A stretch of DNA of 64,000 nucleotides from Seminavis robusta (lineage: Eukaryota; Bacillariophyta; Bacillariophyceae; Naviculales; Naviculaceae). A program made the translations under genes and the position numbers. How positions within the stretch are numbered: position 1 is the first letter of the stretch; each line of letters begins with the position of its first letter. The stretch lies in NCBI GenBank assembly GCA_903772945.1, contig CAICTM010000028.1, forward strand, positions 62,001 through 126,000, given 5' to 3'. Below, piece after piece: positions 34,295-46,001 of this stretch. Below the pieces are notes generated by a model. It searched no databases and was not told the DNA's origin. It was given only the letters and a program-made list of their open reading frames with translations.

Positions 34295-35993
34295 ACCTCC
34301 GTTTCCGCCAAGACATCAGCCGATACTCTGTTTGTGGATTATTTTGCGGATAGCAACCTAAACCTGGTGATTACGTGCAGGCGTGGTACTCACACTGTTT
34401 TAGCATAGTGAGTATGGGTATGAGTAGTACTCACAATTCCAAAGTCAAGTGAGTATGGGTACTGGGTAATACTCACATTTCCCAGGGTCAAGTGAGTACG
34501 GTATCATGTGAGTACAGGTACTTTGTGGTACTATAGAGTACTCACTGAGTACTCATAAATCAAATACTTAGGGAAATTATCTAGGTTTTTCTAGTTCTGG
34601 GCTGGGGGCTCATCAATCTTGTTGTAAAGTCCACCATGGCATCAATACACTGTCATAATCCTCCTCTTCACATCGCTGGCAGTTAGCTTGAGGAGTCCTT
34701 GGTCCTATTCTTACCCATTCCTTTCTTGCATCATTGATGCATTGCTTGTAGTTCTGGATGAATGCACTGTTCTTGTAGCAAAGAAGGCGCATTTGGAATG
34801 TCATGTCAACCTTCTGTTCCATTGCTGAGTTTTCCATCAAACCATTACAAGAACTGAAACTCTTTCTGGAAGCCACAAAATACTCACCGAGTACTCACTG
34901 GTACTCACTAATTACGAAGTACTCACGAAGTACTCACCGAAGACTCAAAAGTACTCAAAATCCGGAGTCATGTGAGTACGGGTACTGAGTAATACTCACA
35001 TTTTCTGGGTCATGTGAGTATGGGTACTGAGTATACTCAGTACTAGTACCCGTACTCACATCGAGTACACGCAGCGTGTATTTCATGAGTCCCACACCCT
35101 GATACTGTTCTTCGAAATCTCAGCACGGCTGCTCCGACTCCCGTTCCCGCTTCCTCTTGTTTCTCCGAGGAAGCCACTGTGGCAGTGGAACAACCAGGCC
35201 AAGCCAAGCACCGGTACCTACCAAGATGACTGATAGATGGAGACATGTCTTACAGCCAAAACCGTTCCCCATCTATGCCTTTGCCACAATGATGCCACCA
35301 CTGACACAGAATTCCTCCAAATCTACACCACAAGTGCCTACAAACCATTGGAAGTCACTGGTCAGCATTTGGTCTATGTGCAGGGAAGGATGCCCCAGTC
35401 ACGGCCCAATCCATCAAGGTTGGTGATAGTCTCTCCCATGCTCAAGCTGGACATGGACAAGACGGAGCTGCTGTCGTCACCAAGATTGAGACTGCCCAGC
35501 GCCAGGGAATCTATGCTCTCTGACTCAGGATGGCACCTTGTGGTGGATGGCATTGCAACCTCCTGCTACATTTCCCTCCAACCCAATGGCGATCCTCAAA
35601 CCATGGAACTACAAGGCCACGGCCACTCTGTGTTGTCCATGTTCTCTCACCATCGTGTTGCGCACCTGCTCATGACTGTGCCTCGTTTGGTTTGCATGGG
35701 TGGGATCAACCCCAAGTGGTGCCAGAAGTACAACAATGATGGCGTGGCTCATTTTGTGCAGATGGCGTTTGATTTGTCGACTGGTTCCATGCCCAGCATT
35801 GGGTGGTTCAGTTGTTCCTTTTGGCTGTCTTCTTGGTTGTCTTAAGTCCCCTCTATGCTTGGAGCTCTTGTTTGGTTCCAAGCTGGCTGCTGTAACGATT
35901 GTTGGTGGATTGGTCTTTCTGGGTTTTGTCCATGGAAACAATAGTGCTGCTGCTGCTGTGGACCCATCAATGGATTTGAAGAAGGAAGTTTGA
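34295..35993 (+). pseudogene. 5'-truncated Hint gene copy with a 730-bp insertion
   Basis: It matches the Hint gene from codon 82 onward: 34295-34377, then 35108-35993 to the stop. Between the two, after ...ATTACGTG, sits the TACTC-rich insertion (34378-35107). The signal peptide and first 81 codons are absent, because the left end adjoins the partial MITE. Many single-base indels lie between 35108 and 35860. The insertion separates the N-terminal domain from the Hint module. The 3' flank (35994-36364) matches that of the intact gene, so this is a tandem copy of the Hint unit, dead as it stands. Confidence 0.75.
34378..35107. mobile_element. 730-bp TACTC/GAGTA-rich non-autonomous element
   Basis: It lies inside the Hint copy between bases that are adjacent in the intact gene. 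Both ends carry dense inverted clusters of GTGAGTAYGGGTACTG and TACTCAC motifs. The middle (about 34560-34880) has none of them and no recognised domain. One 87-codon minus-strand frame (34613-34876) is probably chance. The first bases read CAG and the last CTG. A clear target duplication could not be defined. It is best described as a MITE-like DNA element with subterminal repeats. Confidence 0.65.
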
Positions 35994-37595
35994 GCAAGCA
36001 TGCACAAACGTGTCCCAAAAGTGCTTTAGTCTAGCTAAATGTAATTTTTTGAAACCAAAAGTTGGCCAAACAATGAACTCGCAGTCAACAAGTTAGTTGT
36101 AGGCGGCTCCCCAGCATGCACCAAAATGGGGCTCGTCTTCAGCCCAGGTGGCTCGTAGTGGCTGGTCGCAAGATCAGAGACACACATGAGGGATTGCGTA
36201 CCAATATGGTTGAAGTCCTCGCAAATGCATACCGGTAGAACTTTCGGGGTAAAGAGGGGAAGACACCACACTGCATTGCATGCTTTATCCACAAAGCTTC
36301 CATACCTTGGGGACTTCTGAGTACGGTGGCTGGTTGGACCAGCTAGTTGGACTGTCTTCTACATCTCTCTCTTTTCCGTAAGCGCAAGATGGAACCCGCT
36401 GTGTAGCACATGGTATACGTTTTCTACACATGTTGAAGTTCTCGAGACTTGTCTGAGCTTGTCTCAGCTCCAGAGCTCCGTCTAGCTAGATCTCTAACGT
36501 ACTGGTACAAACTAGTACGGTACCAGAATGTCGTACAGTACCGGTACAGCGAACTACCGTACATGTAGTACTCTAATGAGAATTCGAGAATTCTCAAGTT
36601 TGTAAAGAAGCTAAAGCCAGCAAAAACAGCCTGTGTACCTTTGCTTTTAGATATTTTGAACTTGACTTTACATGTACCCTGTAAAGACTATCCCAGATTT
36701 CTAGTCCCGTAGGGTGGGATCAAGTTACTGAAAGACTTAAAGATCTTTCAAAGACTTAAATAATGCCAACTGTTTAGCCTTAACCCTACCGTCATCGATT
36801 ATCATTGTCCACCAAGGCGCTGCACCGCCGCCGCAGATACGGTACTGATGGTACCAGGTACTAATACCTGGTACCGGTAGAGTGAAAAAGCACCACAGGA
36901 TACAGGATGGCTACCGGTACGGTACAAGAACCGAATGATGGCTACAGGATGAACTCAACCAATATGGCACCTAAACAACCAAACTAACTATCTATGCATA
37001 GAGTTGTCTACAGTCTTTGCTTGTCGCAGCAATGTGCCGGTTGTAGTGGTGGCAGCCATGTAGAAGGCACTATCTTATGTCAAACTAGCTACATGTAGAG
37101 CTTTCTTCCAATTATTCCCAAGTTCTCAGCTTCACCTTTACATGCTCACAGTAGAGAGGATGATATCATTGGGTGCTATTTTAAAATAGCAGGATCAACG
37201 AGTTAATTGACGACGGCCGTTCGACGTTCGACGACGTAGGGTGGCTGGCTCCTCATTACTCCTCGACGATCTCGTAGGAACAGAGGAACGATTTAAGGGA
37301 CGATTGGAATCGTCCCTTCAATCGTCCATTAGGAGGGACGATTTAGGAGGGACGATTCAGCCAGGACTGACATCTACTGAGTATCTCTCGGCATCTATCT
37401 TCTCGCCGTGTTCCGAGCCGTTGGCTCTCCTTTTCGCTCTTGCCCGCAGAGGAGACGTGTCCCTAAAGAAGATGCAAGGTGCAAGGTGCAAGGTGCAAGG
37501 TGCAAGGTGCAAGGAACAGATCAAACAACTTGAAGAGTCCCACAATTCCCAAATCTGGAATAATAATAAAAACTGTTATAGTAAGGTCTCCCACC
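35994..37595. other. Intergenic between two Hint copies
   Basis: Positions 35994-36364 equal the 3' flank of the intact Hint gene. A junction at about 36365-36378 then leads into a copy of 17691-18908. The hairpin recurs at 37295-37318 and the GCAAGGT array at 37474-37514. No gene is supported. Confidence 0.55.
37474..37514 (+). repeat. GCAAGGT tandem repeat upstream of Hint
   Basis: Five full units and one partial unit, ending about 80 bp before the ATG at 37596. Identical to 18787-18827. Confidence 0.85.
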
Positions 37596-38828
37596 ATGAA
37601 GATTGTTTCTGCCTTCACCATTATTACCGGTATCGTCACATTGATGACCACATCCTGCAGTGCTTCTGTCTGCCTAACCCTCAATATTCCGGACAACCTC
37701 GGTGCGGGAACTATGACAGCAATTCCAGCCCCTACTGGAACAACGGATGTCACTTGCGACGTTGCTTGCACCGCCGGCAACAACCGAGTTAGAATGTTTC
37801 AAGGTGGGACAAGCGGGGACACTACAACTTCTTGCGGAACCTCCGTTTCCGCCAAGACATCAGCCGATACTCTGTTTGTGGATTATTTTGCGGATAGCAA
37901 CCTAAACCTGGTGATTACGTGTTCTTGCGATAATCTCAGCACGGCTGCTCCGACTCCCGTTCCCGCTTCCTCTTGTTTCTCCGAGGAAGCCACTGTGGCA
38001 GTGGAACAACCAGGCCAAGGCCAAGCACCGGTACCTACCAAGATGACTGAGTTGGAGATTGGAGACATGGTCTTGACAGCCAACAACCGCTTCCTGCCCA
38101 TCTATGCCTTTGCTCACAATGATGCCACCACTGACACAGAATTCCTCCAAATCTACACCACAAGTGCCTACAAACCATTGGAAGTCACTGGTCAGCATTT
38201 GGTCTATGTGCAGGGGAAGGATGCCCCAGTCACGGCCAAATCCATCAAGGTTGGTGATAGTCTCTCCCATGCTCAAGCTGGACATGGACAAGACGGAGCT
38301 GCTGTCGTCACCAAGATTGAGACTGCCCAGCGCCAGGGAATCTATGCTCCTCTGACTCAGGATGGCACCCTTGTGGTGGATGGCATTGCAACCTCCTGCT
38401 ACATTTCCCTCCAACCCAATGGCGATCCTCAAACCATGGAACTACAAGGCCACGGCCACTCTGTGTTGTCCATGTTCTCTCACCATCGTGTTGCGCACCT
38501 GCTCATGACTGTGCCTCGTTTGGTTTGCATGGGTGGGATCAACCCCAAGTGGTGCCAGAAGTACAACAATGATGGCGTGGCTCATTTTGTGCAGATGGCG
38601 TTTGATTTGTCCGACTGGTTCCATGCCCAGCATTGGGTGGTTCAGTTGTTCCTTTTGGCTGTCTTCTTGGTTGTCTTAAGTCCCCTCTATGCCTTGGAGC
38701 TCTTGTTTGGTTCCAAGCTGGCTGCTGTAACGATTGTTGGTGGATTGGTCTTTCTGGGTTTTGTCCATGGAAACAATAGTGCTGCTGCTGCTGTGGACCC
38801 ATCAATGGATTTGAAGAAGGAAGTTTGA
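37596..38828 (+). CDS. Secreted/membrane protein with Hedgehog-type Hint domain
   Basis: 410 residues and no intron. The ATG at 37596 was chosen because a signal peptide (about 1-23, MKIVSAFTIITGIVTLM) follows it. Residues 24-125 are a Cys- and Thr-rich domain I do not recognise. A Hint module starts at Cys127 (CFSE), has the T-x-x-H pair Thr198 and His201 (VTGQH) and ends with APLTQDGTLVVDG and SCY (Cys268). This matches Hedgehog C-terminal domains, where these residues drive self-cleavage. Cleavage before Cys127 would release the N-terminal domain, possibly lipid-modified. Unlike Hedgehog, the protein continues with a Cys-rich stretch and hydrophobic spans at about 347-371 and 376-391, which would keep the Hint part in a membrane. 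Copies at 18909-20137 and 34295-35993 are damaged. A distant relative lies at 57287-59221. Confidence 0.85.
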   Translation: MKIVSAFTIITGIVTLMTTSCSASVCLTLNIPDNLGAGTMTAIPAPTGTTDVTCDVACTAGNNRVRMFQGGTSGDTTTSCGTSVSAKTSADTLFVDYFADSNLNLVITCSCDNLSTAAPTPVPASSCFSEEATVAVEQPGQGQAPVPTKMTELEIGDMVLTANNRFLPIYAFAHNDATTDTEFLQIYTTSAYKPLEVTGQHLVYVQGKDAPVTAKSIKVGDSLSHAQAGHGQDGAAVVTKIETAQRQGIYAPLTQDGTLVVDGIATSCYISLQPNGDPQTMELQGHGHSVLSMFSHHRVAHLLMTVPRLVCMGGINPKWCQKYNNDGVAHFVQMAFDLSDWFHAQHWVVQLFLLAVFLVVLSPLYALELLFGSKLAAVTIVGGLVFLGFVHGNNSAAAAVDPSMDLKKEV

Positions 38829-39606
38829 GCAAGCATGCACAAACGTGTCCCAAAAGTGCTTTAGTCTAGCTAAATGTAATTTTTTGAAACCAAAAGTTGG
38901 CCAAACAATGAACTCGCAGTCAACAAGTTAGTTGTAGGCGGCTCCCCAGCATGCACCAAAATGGGGCTCGTCTTCAGCCCAGGTGGCTCGTAGTGGCTGG
39001 TCGCAAGATCAGAGACACACACATGAGGGATTGCGTACCAATATGGTTGAAGTCCTCGCAAATGCATACCGGTAGAACTTTCGGGGTAAAGAGGGGAAGA
39101 CACCACACTGCATTGCATGCTTTATCCACAAAGCTTCCATACCTTGGGGACTTCTGAGTACGGTGGCTGGTTGGACCAGCTAGTTGGACTGTCTTCTACA
39201 TCAGCCGCTCTGCCGCTTAATGTCACTGGTCGGTCATTTTCCTCATTCATGTCCATCCAGGTGACGAGGCATTATTACCCGTGGTGTCAGTGGTTGGTCA
39301 TTCTCCTCATTCATTCCTCCAGTATCATCCAAAAAGATCCTCCCTTTCACCGTTTGTTCTCAGTGTCGTCCTGGACCTGGAAGATAGGAGTTCGCAACCA
39401 ACCAGCATGCTACCTCAGCAGCTGCCCATACAGCACAAACGCAACAGAAGAGGCGACGTAAAGGTATCGAGTGGATAGAAGAGACCAGCAGATCATCTTC
39501 GCACTTTACAGCTGATCTGCTCTTCTTGTCCCATTCTGCTCAACTCTGCTTTTTAACCTGATCAAGCTATACGGTGCCCTTGGTTCAGTACGAGAAGCAT
39601 CATAGC
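38829..39606. other. Intergenic between Hint and ABCG genes, second copy
   Basis: Nearly identical to 20138-20915. No gene is supported. It carries the presumed ABCG promoter. Confidence 0.5.
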
Positions 39607-42600
39607 ATGTCCTCAGTTAGAACCAATGGTAGTGTTGGCGTTGGTGGAGTCAATGCCTCCCACCGTTCTTCTATTGGAGGTGGAGCTGTCATGGCCGATG
39701 GGGAGATTTTGACTTTAGACAGTCTGGAAAATATTCAAAATTCTGTGGAGGAAGGTGAGCAATTGATGTGCAGTGCCCGGTTGCAGTGTCTGAGGGACTG
39801 AGGACCTACCTGAAGGAGCTACCTACCGGTACCTGAAGGGGGCAGGGAGACAGGTTCAGCCATGGTGCAGTATACCTGGTGCCAAGATTCCTGGCAGAGT
39901 CCTTTTTTTCCCTGCCAGTTTCTGGCTGGCTAGCTATGATTTGCTGGCTATGGCCTCTGATCTGAAGCCGGGAAGCACTTAGCTAGCTAGCTAGCCATTC
40001 GATGGGTGGATGTCTGGACTTGAAAAACTGCATAAATCTCACTCTCTGCACTCTCCTGTTTGCTTTTGCCTTTATTTGCTGTATAGTGTTGCAATACTGT
40101 GCAGCGTAAGTGTTTGTGCTTGCTAGCTAGCTATGCATACCGGTATGCATATGCTTGGCTTAAGGTACCATCCATTGGTCTGATCTGATCATCTCTTTTT
40201 GCCATTCCAATGCACACAGCAACAACTTGGAAATTCCGGAAAAACTCAGACAACGTCTCAAGAAAGAACTAGCCATTCCGGAGGATGAAAATGTCACCAA
40301 AAGTGCTCCGCCCCATGTCAACACGGAACTCAAAGAGGGCGTCGCCAGTCATCAGAAATTCCTCAACGATCTACGTTTGTCTTCGATGCGACAATCGTCC
40401 ATGTCGGAAGATACTGACAGTGTCAAAGAATCCATCATTGATCATGCCTTGATTCAAAAGGTCAAGAAAAATTCCGATATTCTCAGAGCACAAATGCCTC
40501 TCTTGGATCTTCGCGTCAAAAATGCCAAATACGTCGCCACCAATCACTACGAAGACGATCCAAACAAACAGAAAAAGGGCTACGACGAAGTCAATCAGGA
40601 TGGCGAAGAAGGAGAACAAGAACAAGGACCCAGAAGGGCCAAACAACACATTGAAACCGTCACATCGGCCGGCATTTGCTTCAAATGGTATCGAAGGATC
40701 AAACGACTCGTCACCAAAGGACAGTGGCAGGACTACGCTCTGGATACTACCATTATTGAAAATGTCAACCTCATCTTTGAACCAGGCAAAATGGTACTCA
40801 TGCTTGGAGGGTAAGTGAACTTGACTTTAAAAGTTTGCTTGACATGCGAGCAATCGCTTACCCCTGCACGTCTTGTCTTTGTTCCTCCTCCCCCCAAAAA
40901 AGACCCGGGTCGGGCAAGTCGACCATGTTAAGGTTCATTGCAGACATTCTTCCCAAGGGAAAGGACTACCAGCAGTCGGGAGAAGTCACACTCTCTGGAA
41001 TTTCACCCAGCAGCGAGTCGCCAAAAGTTCATTGGCCCAGTCTCATTGGATTCATGGATCAGATTGACCGATTGCATCCATACCTTACCGTATTTGAAAC
41101 TTGTGAATTTGCATTTCGTTGTCGATTGGCCGGCACTCATAAACGACCCTGGCAAGGATCCGGACCAGAAATCGATCAGCGAATTGCCGAGATGGATGCC
41201 GAAAAGTCAATCGTAAACCTCGTTTTGGAAGCACTTGGATTGACTCGTGTCAAGGACACCTTTGTGGGCGATCAAGAAAAGGTTCGTGGAGTCTCGGGAG
41301 GAGAGAAACGCCGTGTGACGGTAGCCGAAATGATGTGCATTGGAGCTCCCGTACTCTGTTGTGATGAAATCAGTACCGGGCTGGATGGTACGTACCACGA
41401 ACGATCGACAACTTGGCTTGCAATGCATTGGATCAATGATTGCGGTATCCTTATCCATGACTCAATTCGCTTCACATCATAACGGCAGCCGCCACAACCT
41501 TCGACATCACCCTTCTCTTTGGCTTGGCTGCTCGCATTTTCCACCGAGTGACCATTATCAGTCTGCTACAGCCCCCGCCGGAGACTGTTGCCAACTTTGA
41601 TGAACTCATATTGGTGAGCGATGGACGAGTTATGTACGCGGGTCCCCTTGAGCAAGTGATTGACTATTTCACCGACCTTGGGTATGAGATTCCAGTCAGA
41701 ATGGATGTAGCGGATTGGCTGCAGGCATTGCCCACTCAGGAGGGAAAACGTTTTCTCAAGGGAAACGAAGGAGAACAGCCTCAGCGTCATTTGACTCCCA
41801 AGGTAACAATCTTCATTCGCTTGGTTGTTCTATGCGTACATACACGGCAATACGTACTTTGTTCATGACGCTAACTCGATCGTTCCGCATGCAACGTTCA
41901 GGAATTCTCGGACACGTTCTACGAGTCTCCACTAGGGCAGGAAATCCTCAAAAAACTCGAGGCGCCCGAGAAAGCTACAGATCATGACAAGATGATGATC
42001 CGCACAATTGGGAGTGCCAAGTTTGCAAACGGCGTATTCACAAATATGAAATTGTTGGCCCAGCGGGAGCTATTGCTGTGGTGGCGTGACAAGTACCAGG
42101 CAAGTTGCCGCTGTCAAAGTCCATAGCTTGTTGTGGATCGCCTCTAACCGATGAAGTGTTTTTCCTTTTGATCATGTGTCCGCAGATCAAGGCGAAAATC
42201 GCGCAGAGTAGGTCAATTATACATGTGCTGTCCTATTGCTGGGCTTTTTGGTTACTATTCCGTTCACCTTTGCCAATCTCGCTTTTGCGTTGGCAGCCTT
42301 AATTGTCGGCATTATCGTGGGGACTTTGTTCTGGAAAACGGACAGCCCAATCTCGATCGTCAGTGCCCTGTTTCAGTCCATGTTCTACTCTTGCGTGGCG
42401 CAAATGAACACAATTTCACGACAATTCCCAGAACGATCCATTTTTTACAAACATCAGGTCAGTTCGCATTCTTCTCTCAGACTCTGACAATGGGTGTCAT
42501 TTCCTGGTGCTGCCTTGCCTTGCCTTGTCTTGTGAAGCTGTTGCTCCTTGTGGGACTTGTGGTATTGACTTGTCAGTACGCCTCTTGTCCATACGCTGGG

Positions 42601-45600
42601 AAATGCCCCCCACTGTCTCTTCTTCTGTTTTTGCAACAAGTCTCACTAACATTCCTGCATGCTTTTCCTCCTTGTGAAATTGACAATGGTCATATACATG
42701 TAGGACGCTAACTTTTTTCCCACAGGTGCATACGTGCTAGGCAAGAGCGTTGCTTCCATGCCCATTGCCTTCACAGACGCCCTCTGCTACGGAACAGTGA
42801 TCTACTTCTTTGTGGGCCTCGCTTACAACGAAGGTGCCTCGATTGCCAACTACTTCATGTTTCTTCTCCTCATGTTCACTATTTCCTTGACCACTGGGCT
42901 CTTCTTTATGATCTACTCTGCAACCGTAAGCAACTGTACTGCGGAGATCTACCAATTTCACCCCATCTTTTCTTGTGGTTACTAACGTCTTCGGCAACTG
43001 TTACTTGTTTCAGGTGAGAATTGTCACAACTGCGCAGGCGTGCATGGCACTGACTGCTGTCGTGTTCGTAGTATTCTGTGGATTCACAGTTCAGCCTGAT
43101 GTGATTCCATCATACTACATCTGGATCTATTGGATCAACTTCTTTGCCTGGTCCCTTCGTGGTCTTGTCGTGAACGAATTTCGAAGTGGCAAGTACGATG
43201 AGCTTATTGAAGGGACGGATATCACACAAGGAGAACAGATCTTGACCCAGTTTGGTTTTGTCGATGGCAATGGCGATGCATTCACCTGGTAAGTGGCGGG
43301 GATTGCGTGTCTTCTTATCACATACTTCTTGCGCAGTCACCCTCAAGCTATTCCGGCCTCTCCATCGTCCTAGGATGTGGGCGGTCTGGGGTTTCTTAGT
43401 CACATTCGGCTGGGCCATCATTTCCTCGTTACTCAGCGTGTTCTGCCTCAAGAGGATTCGCTTCGTAACCGGTGCATCTCTGGTAACGGACAAGGGCACT
43501 GACGAGCAAGAAGAGTTCGACCAGAGCACTGCAGTCGCAATTCCTTTCACGCGAGTTGACCTCACGTTCAAAAACATCCATTACAGAGTGATATCTTCCA
43601 TTACGAATGAGGAGCTACACCTCTTGAATGGAATTGATGGGGTCGTTGAGTCTGGTACAATGACAGCCCTCATGGGCAGCTCAGGTACGATCTCCTCGCG
43701 GCTTCTAGTCCTGCTGTTTCGATTTGAAAACATTGCATGTCTAAACTCGGATTGGTGTGAACCCCTTCAGGTGCTGGAAAGACAACACTCATGGGTAAGT
43801 CATTGAGTTGGCTCAATAAGAAGCTGAATTTGAAGAGTTGCACTGACATCTAGTTTGCGCCCTTCCTTCTTTCCTCTACTAGACGTCTTGGGTACGTTTA
43901 ACAAAGCATTGACTGACGATCGATACAAGCGCTAACACTGTGCGCGAACTCACGTTCGAATGTATTTGTTTCGAAACTGTAGCTCTCCGAAAGTCATCTG
44001 GGGATATCGAGGGAGAGGTTCGTCTCAACGGTCATCTGCAAGAGGAAACATCGTTCCGTCGTTGTACGGGCTACGTGGAGCAATTCGACATGCAATCTCC
44101 TCAGCTCACGATTCGAGAGACCGTCGACTTCTCGGCGAGGCTTCGGCTGGACGAGAATGACCCAGCTGTGACGCCAGAGAGCAGGACAAAGTTTGTCGAA
44201 CAAACCCTCGACATGCTGGAGTTGACGAATGTGCAAGATCTGCAGGTTGGATCAGATGCCACGGGTGGTCTCTCGTTTGAACAAAAGAAACGCCTTTCGA
44301 TTGCTGTGGAGCTTGTCTCAAATCCAAGCATCTTGTTCCTCGACGAGGCAAGTTCTCGTATCGACTTGCATGGCTGGATGCTCTCCTCGAGTTTGAATCG
44401 CATCCTCACACGGTTCCCCTATCTTCTCTTCTCTTCTTCTTGTCGCTTCAGCCAACAAGTGGACTGGATGCACGAGCCGCCGCCATTGTGATGCGAGGGC
44501 TGAAACGTATCGCCGAGTCTGGTCGAGCCGTCTGTGCCACAATCCACCAGCCGTCAGTGGCCATTTTCTCTTCGTTTGACAGCCTCTTGCTACTCAAACG
44601 TGGCGGTGAAGTTGTCTTTTTCGGAGAGCTCGGGGACGATAGCAAAAACCTCATTGATTATTTCGAGCGATACAACAGGACACCCAAGATCCAACCCGGA
44701 GAGAATCCTGCCACCTGGATGCTTACTACGATTGGTGCTGGAAACAGTTCGGGAGAAGTCAAGCCGTTTGACTATGCGGGCAACTACGTTCAATCTGACT
44801 TGCACCAGGCAGCTTTGGAGCGGATCGAAGTGGTCTGTGCCGGTCAGACGGACGATAACAAGGTTACCTTCTCTTCCGTGTTTGCCACTTCCGGCAAAAC
44901 CCAGGCCATGGCAGTGTTGAAGCGCACCATGATGGTCTATTATCGAACTCCATCGTACAACACGGTCCGCATGATCATTGCCGTTGCTGTGGCTCTCATC
45001 TTTTCCACTGTGTACATTCCCTTTGTGCCGCCAACGAACGAGAGCACGCTGAACTCCATTATGAACTCAATCTACATTTCCGTCCTGTTCTTGTGTGTGA
45101 ATGCCATGAACACCGTGTTGGCTCTGTTTGAGTTTGAACGCAACATGTTTTACCGTCACAAGGCTGCCGGCATGTACAATGCCCGGGCGCTGGTAATGGG
45201 TTTTACCCTTTCGGAGATTCCCTTTATCTTTACGGCGGCAACCTTGTTTACGATGCTGTTTTACTGGATTCTTGGGTTCCGCGCGGAAGCGGCTCCCTTT
45301 CTTTGGTTTTATGCATTTGCCGTGTTGACGTTGGCCAACTTTACGTGCCTGGGTCAAATGTTGGCGGCTTGTTTCCGCGACGCCGTGACGGCTCAAGGTT
45401 TTGGTGCCCTGATTGTGATGGGCAGTAGTATGTTTGGTGGAATCTTGTTGCGTCCGGTAAGTGTGGCTATCTATCAATCTCCGTGATCTATTGTGATGGA
45501 TGCATCGGTCTCCTTCTCACCAGACCTTTGAATGTATGTACTGCCGTGGTCAGTCTCAAATCCCCAGCTTTTGGATGTAAGTACACATGTTTGGCAGAAT

Positions 45601-46001
45601 TCATTTTCAACTACGGTATGCTGGACTATGATCATTGGCATTGGCATTGACACTGACTCGACTGTGTTTGATTGTTGTTCGGTACATGTGTACATGTAAA
45701 CAGTTGGATGTACTGGATCATGCCCGGTCATTACTTTTTCGAAGGTTTGATTATCAGTCAATACCACGGTGATACGACTCGCATTTTGTCGACAGTGGGG
45801 TCTGTATTTTGGCAGTCCCTGGATTGTCCTGACCCTAACGTGGAGTGTTACGGTGAAGCCCAAGAGTGGGTTGCCGCCAACTTTACGGACTGGAGCCATG
45901 AGCACCTCCCGTACAATATCTTGTACTTGGTCTTGTTGTTTTGTTTCACGAGGTTCGTTACCTTCTGGGCCTTGGCCAATTTGAACTATCGATCTACCTA
46001 A
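39607..46001 (+). CDS. Full-size ABCG (PDR-type) transporter, 17 exons
   Basis: Exons are 39607-39754, 40087-40105, 40220-40810, 40903-41387, 41489-41802, 41902-42099, 42186-42207, 42297-42457, 42704-42925, 43014-43288, 43374-43684, 43771-43794, 43884-43892, 43983-44347, 44452-45456, 45554-45576 and 45704-46001. Joined, they give an open frame of 1489 residues. The order is NBD1, membrane domain 1, NBD2, membrane domain 2, the reverse order typical of PDR pumps that export lipids or drugs at the plasma membrane using ATP. NBD1 has GGPGSGKST, VSGGEKRR and CCDEISTGLDA. NBD2 has GSSGAGKTT, a degenerate signature (GLSFEQKKR), LFLDEPTSGLD and a switch His in IHQPS. Motifs such as YKHQDANFFPT and SFWIWMYW confirm the joins. 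Five exons are 9-24 nt. The introns after 42099 and 44347 start with GC. An alternative acceptor near 45522 is possible for the 23-nt exon. Confidence 0.92.

Noticed and set aside
34613-34876. 87-codon minus-strand frame in the TACTC element
   Set aside because: No ATG-supported start or transposase motif is visible; probably chance.
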